DNA of 64,000 nucleotides from Natronosporangium hydrolyticum (GCF_016925615.1 NZ_CP070499.1:682001-746000); one strand, 5' to 3'; counted from the stretch's first letter, positions 8,505-19,037 are shown. A program made the numbers and translations. The notes: a model not told the origin generated them from the sequence alone.

Positions 8505-9563
8505 GTGTCGCAGACAGCGCGTATCGGGGTGATCGGTCTCGGCTGGATCGGTGGGGTCCATGCCGAATTCCTGACCAAGCTGGAGGGGATGGAGTTGGCC
8601 GGGGTGGCGGACGCCGCCGCCGAGGCCGCGGCGGAGCTCGGCGGCCGGTTCGGGGTTCCCCACTTCGACTCGGCGGCGGCGTTGCTCGAAGCCGTCGAGC
8701 TGGACGCCGTCATCGTCGCCGTGCCGCCCGCCTACCATCACGAGATCGTGCTGGCGGCGATCCGCCGGGGGGTCGGTGTGCTGTGCGAGAAGCCGCTCGC
8801 GCACGACCTGCCGACCATGGCCGAGATGGTGCAGGCGGCGGAGCAGGCGCAGGTGCCGACGATGATCGGGTTCCCGGCCCGGTTCGCGGTCTCCGCGGAG
8901 GAGTTCTGCCTGCTCCGGGACGCGGGCGAGCTGGGGGAGATCGAGCACATCCGGACCAACTTCCGGTTCTCCACCGCCAAGCATGACGAGTCGCACGGGC
9001 CGTGGCAGTGGAACAAGGCCGCCGGCGGTGGCGCGCTGCTGGAGGCGAGCCCCCACATGTGGGATCTGGTGCGCCACCTGACCGGCCAGGAAATCGTCGA
9101 GGTGTACGGGTTGGCCCGGCACTTCGACGGTGACCGCTCCGGCGCCGAGCGGGTCTTCACCGCCATCGCCAAGCTCTCCGGCGGCGCGTTGGCCACTGTG
9201 GATATGGCCTGTACTCTGCCGTGGGGCGCCACCACCGACAAGCGGACCGAGGTCTTCGGCACCGCCGGGATGGTCTACCTCGACGAGTTCACCAACTTCC
9301 TGACGGTCAACACCGAGGCGGGGTGCGAGATCGCGCCGGGCTCACGGATCTCCGGCACCGGCCACCCGGATGCGCTGTGGCACTCCCGAGTCAGCGGCGG
9401 GCTGCGCCGGGAACTGGAGTATTTCGCCCGCTGCGTACGTCAGGGCCTGACCCCGCAGCCGACGTTCCGGGACGGGCTGGAGGCCTCGTTGGCCGCGCAC
9501 GCGGTAGACCGCGCGATCCGACAGGAGCGACCGGTCCGGGTGGACGAGCTCAGGTCGGTCTAG
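8505..9563 (+). CDS. Gfo/Idh/MocA family oxidoreductase
   Basis: A 352-residue NAD(P)-dependent dehydrogenase. The Rossmann motif GLGWIGG is at residues 11-17, and the family's catalytic Lys lies in CEKPLAHD (about residue 95). The C-terminal substrate domain opens at about 120 and carries a GGGALLEASPHMWDLVRHL segment with the conserved His. It probably oxidises or reduces a hydroxyl of the imported sugar or sugar acid. The GTG start follows AAGGGA by 8 nt. The stop codon (TAG) shares its last base with the GTG of the downstream lactonase, indicating translational coupling. Confidence 0.88.
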   Translation: MSQTARIGVIGLGWIGGVHAEFLTKLEGMELAGVADAAAEAAAELGGRFGVPHFDSAAALLEAVELDAVIVAVPPAYHHEIVLAAIRRGVGVLCEKPLAHDLPTMAEMVQAAEQAQVPTMIGFPARFAVSAEEFCLLRDAGELGEIEHIRTNFRFSTAKHDESHGPWQWNKAAGGGALLEASPHMWDLVRHLTGQEIVEVYGLARHFDGDRSGAERVFTAIAKLSGGALATVDMACTLPWGATTDKRTEVFGTAGMVYLDEFTNFLTVNTEAGCEIAPGSRISGTGHPDALWHSRVSGGLRRELEYFARCVRQGLTPQPTFRDGLEASLAAHAVDRAIRQERPVRVDELRSV

Positions 9564-10492
9564 TGGCGGCCGGGATGGCGGCGGCCGGCCAGCCGCCCGG
9601 ATACGTGGTGGACGACGAGGCGTTCCGGGCGCTGGTGGTGGCCGCTGACCCGCCCCGGCGGCTGCACACCGGGCTGACCTGGGCCGAAGGGCCGGTCTAC
9701 CGGCCCGCCACCGACGACCTGCTCTTCAGCGATGTGCCCGGCGACACGATGTGGCGATGGTCGGCCACGGCCGGCGCGGAGGTCTACCGTCGCCCGTCCC
9801 AGTTCGCCAATGGCAGCACGCTCGACCAGCAGGGCCGGGTGGTCACCTGCGAGCAGGGCACCCGGCGGATTGCGCGGACCGAGCCGTACGGCAGCGTGGT
9901 GGGCGTGGTCGGGCATTTCGGCGGGGCGCGGTTGAACTCGCCCAACGACGTGGTGGTGCGCTCGGACGGGACGATCTGGTTCAGCGACCCGGACTACGGC
10001 ATCCTCTCCAACGAGCAGGGCTACCAGGCGGAGAGCGAGTTGGGCCACTGCTACGTGTTCCGGTTCGACCCGCGCCAGGGACGGCTGAGCGTGGTCGCTG
10101 ACGATCTGGTCAAGCCGAACGGTCTGGCGTTCTCGGTCGACGAAACGGTGCTGTACGTCACCGACAGCGCGGTCACCCATGACCCGGACGGTCCGCACCA
10201 CATCCGGGCCTACGATGTCGTCGACCACGCCACCCTGGTGAACTCGCGGGTGGTGGCGGTGGTCGAACCCGGCTGGCCGGACGGGCTGCGGGTCGACGCG
10301 CAGGACCACCTGTGGGTCTCCTCCGGGGAGGGGATCCAGTGCTACACGCCGGATGGGCGGCTGCTGGGCCGGATCCGGCTGCCGGAGATCGCGGCGAACT
10401 GTGAGTTCGGCGGCCCCGACCGGAACCAGCTCTTCATCACCGCGACCTCGTCGCTATACCTGGCGCCGCTGCGGGTCGCTGGCGCACGCTGA
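9563..10492 (+). CDS. SMP-30/gluconolactonase family lactonase
   Basis: A 309-residue six-bladed beta-propeller. The conserved metal-ligand segments are visible: the Glu of TWAEGPVY, the Asn of SPNDVVV and of KPNGLAF, and the Asp of WPDGLRVD. Members hydrolyse aldono-1,5- or 1,4-lactones to aldonic acids in the cytoplasm. It starts with a GTG overlapping the stop of the Gfo/Idh gene; an ATG at 9575 is also possible. In this cluster it would open the lactone made by the sugar 1-dehydrogenase. It faces the minus-strand Gfo/Idh gene at 10505. Confidence 0.88.
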   Translation: MAAGMAAAGQPPGYVVDDEAFRALVVAADPPRRLHTGLTWAEGPVYRPATDDLLFSDVPGDTMWRWSATAGAEVYRRPSQFANGSTLDQQGRVVTCEQGTRRIARTEPYGSVVGVVGHFGGARLNSPNDVVVRSDGTIWFSDPDYGILSNEQGYQAESELGHCYVFRFDPRQGRLSVVADDLVKPNGLAFSVDETVLYVTDSAVTHDPDGPHHIRAYDVVDHATLVNSRVVAVVEPGWPDGLRVDAQDHLWVSSGEGIQCYTPDGRLLGRIRLPEIAANCEFGGPDRNQLFITATSSLYLAPLRVAGAR

Positions 10493-10504
10493 GCCGGCAG
10501 GGGT

Positions 10505-11647
10505 TCAGCGGGCGACCGGGGTCCAGGTCGAGGTCTCCGCCGAGGCCAGCAGCGCGTCGGCGATGCGCGCCACCCGATAGCCGTCCTCGAAGTCCGGAGT
10601 GGCGGGTCGCTGCTCCGCGACCGCGGTGAGAAACTCGTGACACTCGATGATCTTGGTCTCGCCGTAGCCGATCCCGAGCGCGGGCCCCGGCCACAACCCC
10701 TCACCGTAGGGGTGCGGCGGTCCGGTGTAGATGGTCCGGAAACCGCGGCGGTTGGCCGGCTCATCGGCGTAGGCGACCCGCAGCTGGTCGCGCTGCTCGT
10801 AGTCGAAGCAGAGCGTGCCGCCGCTGCCGTGGATCTCGAAGGTGAGGTAGTTGTGCCGGCCGTGCGCCACCCGGGTCGCCTCCAGCGAGCCGACCGCGCC
10901 ACCTTCGAAGCGCAGCAACGCCAACACCTCGTCGTCCACATCGACCTTCCCGTACCGTGGGGTCTGCTCGCCGCCGGTGGGGTCCGGGATCGGGCGCTGG
11001 TCGATGTAGCGGCGGGTCATCGCCGTCACCTCGCTCACCTCGCCGACCAGGTAGCGGGCGATGTCGAGGACATGGGAGGCGATGTCGCCGACCGCTCCGG
11101 AGCCGGCCGCCGCCCGCTGGAACCGCCACGCGTACGGGTGGTCCGGGTCGGCCGGCCAGTCCTGCAGGTAGGTGCCGCGGAAGTTCTGGATCGTGCCGAG
11201 CCGGCCCTCGTCGAGGATCTCGCGGGCGAGCGCGATCGCCGGCGTACGCCGGAAGTTGAACGCGGTCATGTGGATGACGCCGGCGCGTTGGACCGCCGAC
11301 AGCATGGTGGCCGCCTCGTCGGCGGTGCGGGCGAGCGGCTTCTCACAGAGGATGTGCTTGCCGGCTTCGGCCGCCGCGATCGCGATCTCGGCGTGGCTGT
11401 CGTTCGGGGTGGCGATGTCCACCGCGTCGATTCTCGGGTCGGCCACCACCTCCCGCCAGTCGGTGGTCCAGCGTTCGAACCCGTACCGGTGGGCCTGGGC
11501 GGCGGCGAACGCCTCGGTCTGCTCGACCAGCACCTGCCGGATCGGGCGGACTGCGGCGGAGAAGAACATCGGGGCGGCGACGTAGCCGAGCGCGTGGGCT
11601 TTGCCCATGAAGCCGCCGCCGATCAGGGCGATGCGTAGGTCGGTCAT
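10505..11647 (-). CDS. Gfo/Idh/MocA family oxidoreductase (second copy)
   Basis: A 380-residue dehydrogenase with the nucleotide motif GGGFMGKAHA at residues 10-19 and the catalytic-lysine motif CEKPLARTADEAA near 95. A large C-terminal domain carries AAAGSGAVGDIASHVLDIARYL. It is not a close copy of the 8505 protein and resembles inositol/sugar 2-dehydrogenases. The start at ATG 11647 is the family start; the open frame continues far into the upstream gene but without homology. It follows the RraA-like gene by 5 nt in a minus-strand operon (dehydratase, RraA-like, this gene). Confidence 0.88.
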   Translation of the reverse strand: MTDLRIALIGGGFMGKAHALGYVAAPMFFSAAVRPIRQVLVEQTEAFAAAQAHRYGFERWTTDWREVVADPRIDAVDIATPNDSHAEIAIAAAEAGKHILCEKPLARTADEAATMLSAVQRAGVIHMTAFNFRRTPAIALAREILDEGRLGTIQNFRGTYLQDWPADPDHPYAWRFQRAAAGSGAVGDIASHVLDIARYLVGEVSEVTAMTRRYIDQRPIPDPTGGEQTPRYGKVDVDDEVLALLRFEGGAVGSLEATRVAHGRHNYLTFEIHGSGGTLCFDYEQRDQLRVAYADEPANRRGFRTIYTGPPHPYGEGLWPGPALGIGYGETKIIECHEFLTAVAEQRPATPDFEDGYRVARIADALLASAETSTWTPVAR

Positions 11648-11652
11648 GGCGA

Positions 11653-12333
11653 TCAGAAGGTCTGGTAGCGCCCGTAGACCACCGCGAACGAGTCTCCCGC
11701 CAGCAGGTCGCGACGGGTCGCGCTCTCCCGCTCGAGCAGTTGTTCGGCGGTCTCCAGGACGGTCTCGACCTCGTCCGCGGCGAGCAGCAGGATGCCGTCC
11801 TCGTCGGCGACCAGCCAGTCTCCCGGGTCGGCGCGGACGTGGTTGGTGAGCGCTCCCGGCACCGCGATCGGCACGTCGAACTCCGATGGTTGCCAGCGGC
11901 CGTTGCCCTCTACCGGGCTGGTGCCGCGGGCGAACACCTCCCACCGGGGCATCTCCCGCAGCGCCGCCACGTCCCGGACCAGTCCGTCGACCACCGCCCC
12001 GACCGCGCCCTGTTCGCGGGCGGCGGTGCTGAGGATCTCGCCCCAGACGCCGGCGACCTGCTCGCCGCCGGTCGAGATGAGTAGGACGTGACCGGGCCGG
12101 ACCGCCTCGAAGAGCCGGAACTCGTCCCACGGCGGGGGGACGCGTTCGGAGCGGGCTCTCGGGTCGGGCCGGCCGCTGACGGTGAGCACGCGGCCCGCCA
12201 GGCGGCCGGTGCCGGACTGGTGCCGTACTCCCAGATCGAGGCAGCGGGGGGTACCTCCCAGGGCCTCGACGGCGTCGAAGATCAGCGCGACGTCGAGTGC
12301 GCGCAGCCGCGCGCTGATGTCCTCAGGGTTCAT
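11653..12333 (-). CDS. RraA-like protein (possible class II pyruvate aldolase)
   Basis: A 226-residue member of the RraA/4-hydroxy-4-methyl-2-oxoglutarate aldolase family. The core motif GEILSTAAREQGAVGAVVDGLVRDV is present (Gly-Glu, then Asp-Gly and Arg-Asp), as is the C-terminal PGDWLVADEDGILL. True RraA inhibits RNase E, but many members in sugar-acid clusters are metal-dependent lyases on 2-keto acids. Here it lies between an enolase-superfamily dehydratase and a Gfo/Idh gene. An aldolase or lyase on a 2-keto-3-deoxy acid is therefore more likely than RNase control. Confidence 0.8.
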   Translation of the reverse strand: MNPEDISARLRALDVALIFDAVEALGGTPRCLDLGVRHQSGTGRLAGRVLTVSGRPDPRARSERVPPPWDEFRLFEAVRPGHVLLISTGGEQVAGVWGEILSTAAREQGAVGAVVDGLVRDVAALREMPRWEVFARGTSPVEGNGRWQPSEFDVPIAVPGALTNHVRADPGDWLVADEDGILLLAADEVETVLETAEQLLERESATRRDLLAGDSFAVVYGRYQTF

Positions 12334-12343
12334 GGTGGCCTCT

Positions 12344-13540
12344 CTAGGTGCGGTCTGCGGTGACCCGGACGGTGTCGATGGTGTTCGCCTCGATGTACTC
12401 CCAGTCCACTTGCCACCCCAGCCCGGGGACGGTGGGCAGGTCGATCATCCCGTCCGCGGACAGCTGGTACGGGGGAGCAGTCAGCCACGGCGGGGTCGCC
12501 TCGTAGTCGACCTCCGGGTGGAGCAGGCCGTACTCGAAGTGCGCGCCGGGCTGCGGCATCGACGCGATGACGTGCAGGCTCGCGAGCCCGCCGAGGTGGA
12601 AGGTGAGCGGCATGTTGAACGCCTCGCAGAGCCCGACCACTTTCAGCATCGGGGTGATGCCGCCGACGTCCACCGGGCCGACCCGGGCCAGGTCGCAGGC
12701 GCCGCGGACAATCCACTCCGCCCGGATCCCGCTCTTGCCCTCGGCGACCTCCGGGCCGGCGATCGGCAGCTCCAGCTGGTCGCAGAGCCAGACGTAGGCG
12801 GCGGTGGAGTCTTCGTCCATGGGTTCTTCGAGCCAGGCGAAGTCCAGCTCCTCGAGCGCCCGGCCGAGGTTGCGGGCCTGGGTGCGGGTATAGAAGTGGA
12901 ACGGGTCGAGCATCAGCTCGATCTCTGAGCCGACCCGTTCCCGGACCGCTTGGCAGGCGGCGATGTCCCGGGCGATGGAGCGCTGCGCGTCGTCCCAGGG
13001 CGACCAGGTGTGGAGCTTGAAGGCGGTGAAGCCACGTTCGACGCACTGTTGCGCCAGGTCGGCGAAGGCGGCCGGGGTGGCCATCGCCGGGTCGTCGAGG
13101 CGGGCCACCACCGAGCTGGCGTACGCGGGGACGCGGTCGCGCGCCGCGCCGATCAGGTGGTAGACGGGTTTGCCCGCTTCCCGCCCGGCGAGGTCCCACA
13201 GCGCCAGGTCGACCAGGCACAGCGTGCGATCGCCGATCGCGGTCCGGTGCAGCCGCTGCAGCCGCCGCAGCTGCCCCCAGATCCGTTCCCGGTACTCGTG
13301 GCCCTCGCCCAGCAGCGCCGGAGCCAGCAGTTCGTTGAGGACCCATGGGCGGTCTCGTACGCCGTCCACCAGCATCGGGTCTTCGGCGAAGGCAACCCCG
13401 TAGTGACCGTCGCTGGTTTCGATCCGCAGCACCAGTTCGTGCCGTTCCCCGGGGTTGTCGACGGAGAGGTTCCCATCCCAGGTGCGGCCTACCCTGCCCT
13501 GGTAGCGGAAAAGGCGCGCCTCGACGGCGGTGATGGTCAC
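12344..13540 (-). CDS. Enolase-superfamily (mandelate racemase/MLE) sugar-acid dehydratase
   Basis: A 398-residue two-domain protein with an N-terminal capping domain (1-125) and a C-terminal barrel. Metal ligands appear as the Asp of LMLDPFHF, the Glu of WLEEPMDED and the Glu of GPEVAEGK. The second-strand base motif is FKLH (Lys-X-His). Such enzymes remove water from aldonic acids (fuconate, arabinonate, galactonate and similar) to give 2-keto-3-deoxy acids. I chose GTG 13540 because GGAGG lies 6 nt upstream; an ATG at 13570 has no site. It is divergent from the aldo/keto reductase and shares an operator-like 17-mer with it. Confidence 0.88.
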   Translation of the reverse strand: MTITAVEARLFRYQGRVGRTWDGNLSVDNPGERHELVLRIETSDGHYGVAFAEDPMLVDGVRDRPWVLNELLAPALLGEGHEYRERIWGQLRRLQRLHRTAIGDRTLCLVDLALWDLAGREAGKPVYHLIGAARDRVPAYASSVVARLDDPAMATPAAFADLAQQCVERGFTAFKLHTWSPWDDAQRSIARDIAACQAVRERVGSEIELMLDPFHFYTRTQARNLGRALEELDFAWLEEPMDEDSTAAYVWLCDQLELPIAGPEVAEGKSGIRAEWIVRGACDLARVGPVDVGGITPMLKVVGLCEAFNMPLTFHLGGLASLHVIASMPQPGAHFEYGLLHPEVDYEATPPWLTAPPYQLSADGMIDLPTVPGLGWQVDWEYIEANTIDTVRVTADRT

Positions 13541-13603
13541 GAGACCTCCGTAGCTGGCTCTGGAGCCCATGCCCGAGGATGGCCAGGGGCCGCACTATGG
13601 CTG

Positions 13604-13620
13604 GGATCATCTGGTGAAAC
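13604..13620 (+). promoter_or_regulatory. Candidate IclR operator, site 2 (divergent promoter region)
   Basis: GGATCATCTGGTGAAAC lies in the 182-nt space between the divergent dehydratase (start 13540) and aldo/keto reductase (start 13723) genes. It agrees with site 1 at 14 of 17 positions. It is placed to control both genes. Confidence 0.5.
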
Positions 13621-13722
13621 TTGATTTGTCAGGTGATCCGACCCTACAGTCGGGCCCTCACCTGCGTCAACGAGCGGCAGGGCACCCCGCCACCCGGCGG
13701 GGCCCGATCAGAGAGGAGCGGC

Positions 13723-14709
13723 GTGGTCAGCCTGCAACGGCATCAGGAGAAGCTCAGCATTGGTAAGCACGGGCTGCGGGTCAGCCGACTGGGGGTCGGT
13801 ACGGCGGCGCTCGGCGGGCTGTTCCGGAGCGTGCCGGAGTCAGCGTCGGACGAGCTGCTGCGCGCGGCGTTCCAGGCGGGCATCCGGTATCTCGACACCG
13901 CACCGCTCTATGGCCACGGTCGCTCGGAACGCCGGGTCGGCCGGGTGCTCGCCGACGACCACCCGGGCGACCTGGTGATCTCGACGAAGGTGGGGCGGCT
14001 GCTGCGCCCCGCGACCGAAGCCGCCGAGTCGATCTTCGAGGATCGCGACCCGTACGACGTGGTCTTCGACTTCAGCGCCGACGGCGTCCGGCGTTCGCTC
14101 ACCGACAGCCTGGCCCGGCTCGGGGTGGAGCGGGTCGATCTGCTCTATATCCACGATCCGGACGACCACGCCGAGCAGGCGCTCCGGGAGGCGTACCCGG
14201 CGCTGGCCCAGCTGCGCGAGGAGGGGGTGGTCGGGGCGATCGGGATCGGCATGAATCAGAGCCGGGTCCCCACCAGGTTCGTCGAGGAGGCCGACATCGA
14301 TGTGGTCCTGATCGCGGGCCGGTACACGCTGCTCGATCAGTCGGCGCAGGCGGACCTGTTGCCGGCCGCACAGCGGCGCGGGGTCAGCGTGGTCGCGGCG
14401 GGGGTCTACAACTCCGGTGTCCTGTTGGACCCGGTGGCGGGGACGTACGACTACGCGGCGGCGGCCGATGACATCCGCCAGCGCGCCCAGGAGGTGCGGG
14501 AGGTGGTCGCGGCGTACGGCGTTCCGGTCGCGGCCGCGGGGCTCCAGTTCCCGCTCCGGCATCCCGCGGTCGACGTCATCCTGGCCGGGCCGCGTAACTC
14601 CGAGGAGTTGCAGGAGAACATCGCCGCCTTTAACTACCCCGTACCCGAGGAGTTGTGGCAGGAGCTGGAGCAGCGTGGGTTGGTTGCGCCGGTCACCGCA
14701 GCCGGGTGA
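13723..14709 (+). CDS. Aldo/keto reductase, D-threo-aldose 1-dehydrogenase-like
   Basis: A 328-residue TIM-barrel oxidoreductase. The catalytic Asp and Tyr are in YLDTAPLYGHGRSERRVG, the Lys in ISTKVGRLL and the His in LLYIHDPD. It resembles the pyridine-dependent L-fucose/D-arabinose 1-dehydrogenase branch (GTAALGGLFRSVPE, ILAGPRNSEELQEN). In the cluster it would oxidise the aldose at C1 to the lactone taken up by the SMP-30 lactonase. The GTG start at 13723 follows GAGAGGAG; the frame is open to 13621 but without a site. Exact sugar unknown. Confidence 0.87.
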   Translation: MVSLQRHQEKLSIGKHGLRVSRLGVGTAALGGLFRSVPESASDELLRAAFQAGIRYLDTAPLYGHGRSERRVGRVLADDHPGDLVISTKVGRLLRPATEAAESIFEDRDPYDVVFDFSADGVRRSLTDSLARLGVERVDLLYIHDPDDHAEQALREAYPALAQLREEGVVGAIGIGMNQSRVPTRFVEEADIDVVLIAGRYTLLDQSAQADLLPAAQRRGVSVVAAGVYNSGVLLDPVAGTYDYAAAADDIRQRAQEVREVVAAYGVPVAAAGLQFPLRHPAVDVILAGPRNSEELQENIAAFNYPVPEELWQELEQRGLVAPVTAAG

Positions 14710-14743
14710 CCCCTTGCCAGGTGGTGGAGGTGCGGCTTAGCAT

Positions 14744-14779
14744 GACTCATTAACTGAAACTTGGGTTACTAGATGAAAC
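14744..14779 (+). promoter_or_regulatory. Candidate IclR operator, site 3, with an extra TGAAAC half-site
   Basis: GACTCATTAACTGAAAC (14744-14760) matches the pattern G-N-N-TCA-N5-TGAAAC of sites 1 and 2. A second TGAAAC follows at 14774-14779, 19 nt from the first and so on about the same face of the helix. The sites immediately precede the FAH-type dehydratase gene. Confidence 0.5.
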
Positions 14780-14787
14780 GAGGATGC

Positions 14788-15684
14788 ATGGGATTGTGGC
14801 GCCTTGGCATCGACGGCCGGGTCCGACTCGCCCGGGGGCCGGCCGAATCCGGCCCGGTCGAGCTGCTGCCCGAATCGCTCGGCGACCTGGAGTCCGTCCT
14901 CGCCAGCGAGCACGACGGCTTGCGCGAGGCGCTCGACGCCCCGGGCGCGGGGCCGGTGCCCCCCGGCGCGAGCATCCTCGCGCCGGTGGCGTCGCAGGAC
15001 GTATGGGCGGCTGGGGTCACCTACAGCCGAAGCCGCGACGCCCGCAACGAGGAGTCCGGTGAGGTCCACTTCTACGACCTGGTCTACGAGGCCCGCCGAC
15101 CGGAGCTGTTCTTCAAATCCAGCGGCCCCCGGGTACGCGGGCCGGGGCAACCCGTGGGGGTCCGGGCGGACTCCACCTGGGATGTACCAGAGCCCGAACT
15201 CGGCCTGGTGGCGAACGCCGCCGGTCGGCTGCTCGGCTACGTCGTAGGCAACGACGTCTCCTCCCGCAGCATCGAGGGGGAGAACCCGCTCTACCTCCCG
15301 CAAGCCAAGTGCTACACCGGCAGCTGCAGCCTCGGACCGTGCATCGTCCCGGTCGACGACGCGCCGCCGCTCGCCGACCTGCAGATCCGGGTGCTCATCC
15401 GCCGCGCCGGCAGCGCCATCTTCGAGGGCACGGTCGCGGTCGCAGACATGCGGCGGCGGCCGACGGAGCTACTGGACTGGCTCTTCCGGGCGATGGACTT
15501 CCCGGTCGGGGCGGTGCTGCTGACCGGCACCGCGCTGATCCCGCCCTCCGAGTTCGCGCTGCAGCCGCAGGATGAAGTGGCGATCTCCATCAACGGCCTG
15601 GGCACCCTGCGCAACCCGGTAGAGCTGGTGGGCCGGCCGGACCCGGAGCTCGCGACGGCCACCCCGGTCGGCCAACCGGGCTGA
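14788..15684 (+). CDS. FAH-family 2-keto-3-deoxy-pentonate dehydratase (KdaD/AraD1-like)
   Basis: A 298-residue fumarylacetoacetate-hydrolase-fold protein. Signature stretches include FYDLVYEARRPELFFKSSGP, the metal site DVPEPELGLV and GYVVGNDVSSRSIEGENPLY. These are characteristic of 2-keto-3-deoxy-D-arabinonate (pentonate) dehydratases, which make 2-oxoglutarate semialdehyde. The neighbouring gene encodes the enzyme for exactly that product. The start is uncertain: ATG 14788 follows GAGG closely, while ATG 14773 would put the operator half-site inside the gene. Confidence 0.85.
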   Translation: MGLWRLGIDGRVRLARGPAESGPVELLPESLGDLESVLASEHDGLREALDAPGAGPVPPGASILAPVASQDVWAAGVTYSRSRDARNEESGEVHFYDLVYEARRPELFFKSSGPRVRGPGQPVGVRADSTWDVPEPELGLVANAAGRLLGYVVGNDVSSRSIEGENPLYLPQAKCYTGSCSLGPCIVPVDDAPPLADLQIRVLIRRAGSAIFEGTVAVADMRRRPTELLDWLFRAMDFPVGAVLLTGTALIPPSEFALQPQDEVAISINGLGTLRNPVELVGRPDPELATATPVGQPG

Positions 15685-15714
15685 GCGACGCACGACCGAG
15701 AGGAAGAAACCCGC

Positions 15715-17145
<1,431 letters not shown>

Positions 17146-17150
17146 CGGTG

Positions 17151-17164
17151 GCCCCGCCCGGGGC
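17151..17164. terminator. Short GC hairpin between convergent genes
   Basis: GCCCCG-CC-CGGGGC lies between the stop codons of the aldehyde dehydrogenase (17145) and the convergent IclR gene (17167). There is no T-run, as is usual for high-GC genomes. It could stop transcription from both sides. Confidence 0.35.
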
Positions 17165-17166
17165 GG

Positions 17167-17931
17167 CTAGATCGTGCCGGTGCGGCCGAACTCACCGGAA
17201 ATGATCGCCGCGGTGTCCCGGCACTTCATCCCCAGGTCGGCCACCCGGTCGGCGTCGGTGACCCGGTAGCTGGGGCCGGAGACACTGATCATCGCCACCA
17301 CCTCACCGTCCTGGGCGACGATGGGAGCGCCCACGCAGCGGGCGTGGTCTTCGTTCTCCCGGTCGTCGATCGCATAACCGCGAGCCCGGGTCCGGTCCAG
17401 CTCCGCGCGCAGCGAGTCGAGGTCGACGATCGAGAACTCGGTGCGGGCGGTGAGCGGCAACCGCGCCAGCAGCTTCTCGCGTTCGTCGACCGCCATCCAC
17501 GCCAGCGCCACCTTGCCCAGCGCGGTGGTGTGCAGCGGCATCGTCTGCCCGATCGCGGAGACCAACCGGACCGGGTGAGTGCCGTCGATCTTGTCGATGT
17601 AGATCACCTGGTCGTCGTCGCGGATGCCGAGGTGCACCGTTTCGCTGGTCACGTCCCGCAGCGCCAGCAGGTGTCCGTGGGCCAGCTCCCGGATCCCCGG
17701 CTGCAGCGTCGCCCCGCTCGCCAACCGCATGATCTTCGCCGTCAGTTGATACGCCCCGGAATCGTTCTGGCGGGCGTACCCCGCCTCGCACAAGGTGTGC
17801 AGCAGCCGCCCGACCGTGGCCTTATCCAGGCCGACCAGCTCGGCGACCCGGGTCGGCCCGACCGGCTCGGAAGCGCGCGAAAGCACCTCCATCACCTCTA
17901 GGCCCCGAAGCAGGGTCCGGGTGGGTTTCAT
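17167..17931 (-). CDS. IclR family transcriptional regulator
   Basis: A 254-residue IclR protein. An N-terminal winged helix-turn-helix (about 8-70: RVAELVGLDKATVGRLLHTL, then GAYQLTAKIMRLA) precedes the GAF-like effector domain (about 75-250, with the family's HLGIRDDDQVIYIDKIDG and GRAICA-equivalent ENEDHARCVGAPI). It closes the catabolic island, convergent to the KGSADH gene. It probably senses a pathway sugar acid and controls the three 17-mer sites at 5119, 13604 and 14744. Whether it activates or represses cannot be read from sequence. Confidence 0.9.
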   Translation of the reverse strand: MKPTRTLLRGLEVMEVLSRASEPVGPTRVAELVGLDKATVGRLLHTLCEAGYARQNDSGAYQLTAKIMRLASGATLQPGIRELAHGHLLALRDVTSETVHLGIRDDDQVIYIDKIDGTHPVRLVSAIGQTMPLHTTALGKVALAWMAVDEREKLLARLPLTARTEFSIVDLDSLRAELDRTRARGYAIDDRENEDHARCVGAPIVAQDGEVVAMISVSGPSYRVTDADRVADLGMKCRDTAAIISGEFGRTGTI

Positions 17932-17990
17932 CGCGCCCTCCGCGTCCGACGATCGTGCCCTCTACTCTATGGCGGCGGCGACGGCCGCCG

Positions 17991-19037
17991 TCAGGCAGCA
18001 TCGCCAGGCTGGCCAAACGTCAGCGAGAAATGCGGCGACAGGGCTCGGAGGAGCGCCGGCGCGTCGAAGGCCGCGCCAGCGGCGGCGACGCCGCAGGTCC
18101 GGACCTGGCCGGAGAGGATGCGTTCGACGGCCGCCACCGCGAGCGGGGCGCTGCTGGCGTAGATGTCCCGACCGGCGGCGGCCACGCGACGCTCCTCGCC
18201 GCCGGCGCGGACGAGCACGTCGACGACGAAGGTCTGGGCAGAGCGGCCACGGTCGTCGATCGCGACCGGCCCCGTCGGGTCCGGAGCGGATAGATCCGCT
18301 ACCGCTCGGCTGGTGAGGTAGGTGCGAACCTCCGGAATGGCCAGATGACTGGGAACGGTGACGACATCCGCCATTGCCAACTCGCCAACGACCTGCTGTG
18401 GGCCGAGCGGCGGCGGAAAGGGCCACGCCAGCGTCGGCAGCGGGTCGTGGTGATGGACCAGTCGGCCGCCGGTGTAGCGGAGGCGGCGGTCACCCCGCCG
18501 CGCTCTAGAGACCGCGCCCGCCGCGAGTGTGCCGACGGTAGGGCGCCAACTGTCCAGGCCGTAGGCGATGTGCGCCTCGTCGGCGGTGGCCCAGTCGCCC
18601 ATCGCAGCGGTGACCAGCAGGTCGCCGAGCCCGCCATAGAACGCCATCGCCGGCACCACCACGACGCCCGCGGCGCGGGCGGGCTGGTCGAAGTGCGCGA
18701 ACGTGTCGAGATTCGCCTCGATCTCGGCGGCCACGTCGACGTACGGGATACCGGCGCGCAGCGCCGCAGCCACCAGCGGGCCGGCGGTCGCCGCGAACGG
18801 GCCAGCACAGTTGATCACAGCCGCCGCGCCGACGAGCGCGCGGTCGAGCGAGGCCGGATCGTCGACCGACGCCCAGCGCGCCTCCGCGCCCGGCTGCGTC
18901 GGCGCCAGCCGCAACAGCTTCTCCCGGTCGCGTCCGAGCAGCAGCGGCGCGTGTCCACGCCCGCCCAGCTCCGCCACGACGAACCGCCCGGTGTGCCCGT
19001 ACGCGCCGAAGACCGCGACCTGCCACGTCGATCCCAT
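17991..19037 (-). CDS. Saccharopine dehydrogenase-like NAD(P)-binding protein
   Basis: A 348-residue protein with an N-terminal Rossmann fold (VAVFGAYGHTGRFVVAELGGRG, residues 7-28) and a central ALVGAAAVINCAGPFAATAGPLVAAAL segment typical of saccharopine-dehydrogenase-like trans-acting enoyl reductases. It is shorter than true lysine-pathway enzymes, so a reductase role on an unknown substrate is more likely. ATG 19037 follows GGGGAG; the upstream extension of the frame has no homology. It is divergent from the GlxA-type regulator at 19153, which may control it. Confidence 0.75.
   Translation of the reverse strand: MGSTWQVAVFGAYGHTGRFVVAELGGRGHAPLLLGRDREKLLRLAPTQPGAEARWASVDDPASLDRALVGAAAVINCAGPFAATAGPLVAAALRAGIPYVDVAAEIEANLDTFAHFDQPARAAGVVVVPAMAFYGGLGDLLVTAAMGDWATADEAHIAYGLDSWRPTVGTLAAGAVSRARRGDRRLRYTGGRLVHHHDPLPTLAWPFPPPLGPQQVVGELAMADVVTVPSHLAIPEVRTYLTSRAVADLSAPDPTGPVAIDDRGRSAQTFVVDVLVRAGGEERRVAAAGRDIYASSAPLAVAAVERILSGQVRTCGVAAAGAAFDAPALLRALSPHFSLTFGQPGDAA

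Noticed and set aside
11648-12130. An N-terminal extension of the Gfo/Idh gene at 10505 to 12130
   Set aside because: The extra 161 residues overlap the RraA-like gene in another frame and show no homology; the family start is ATG 11647.
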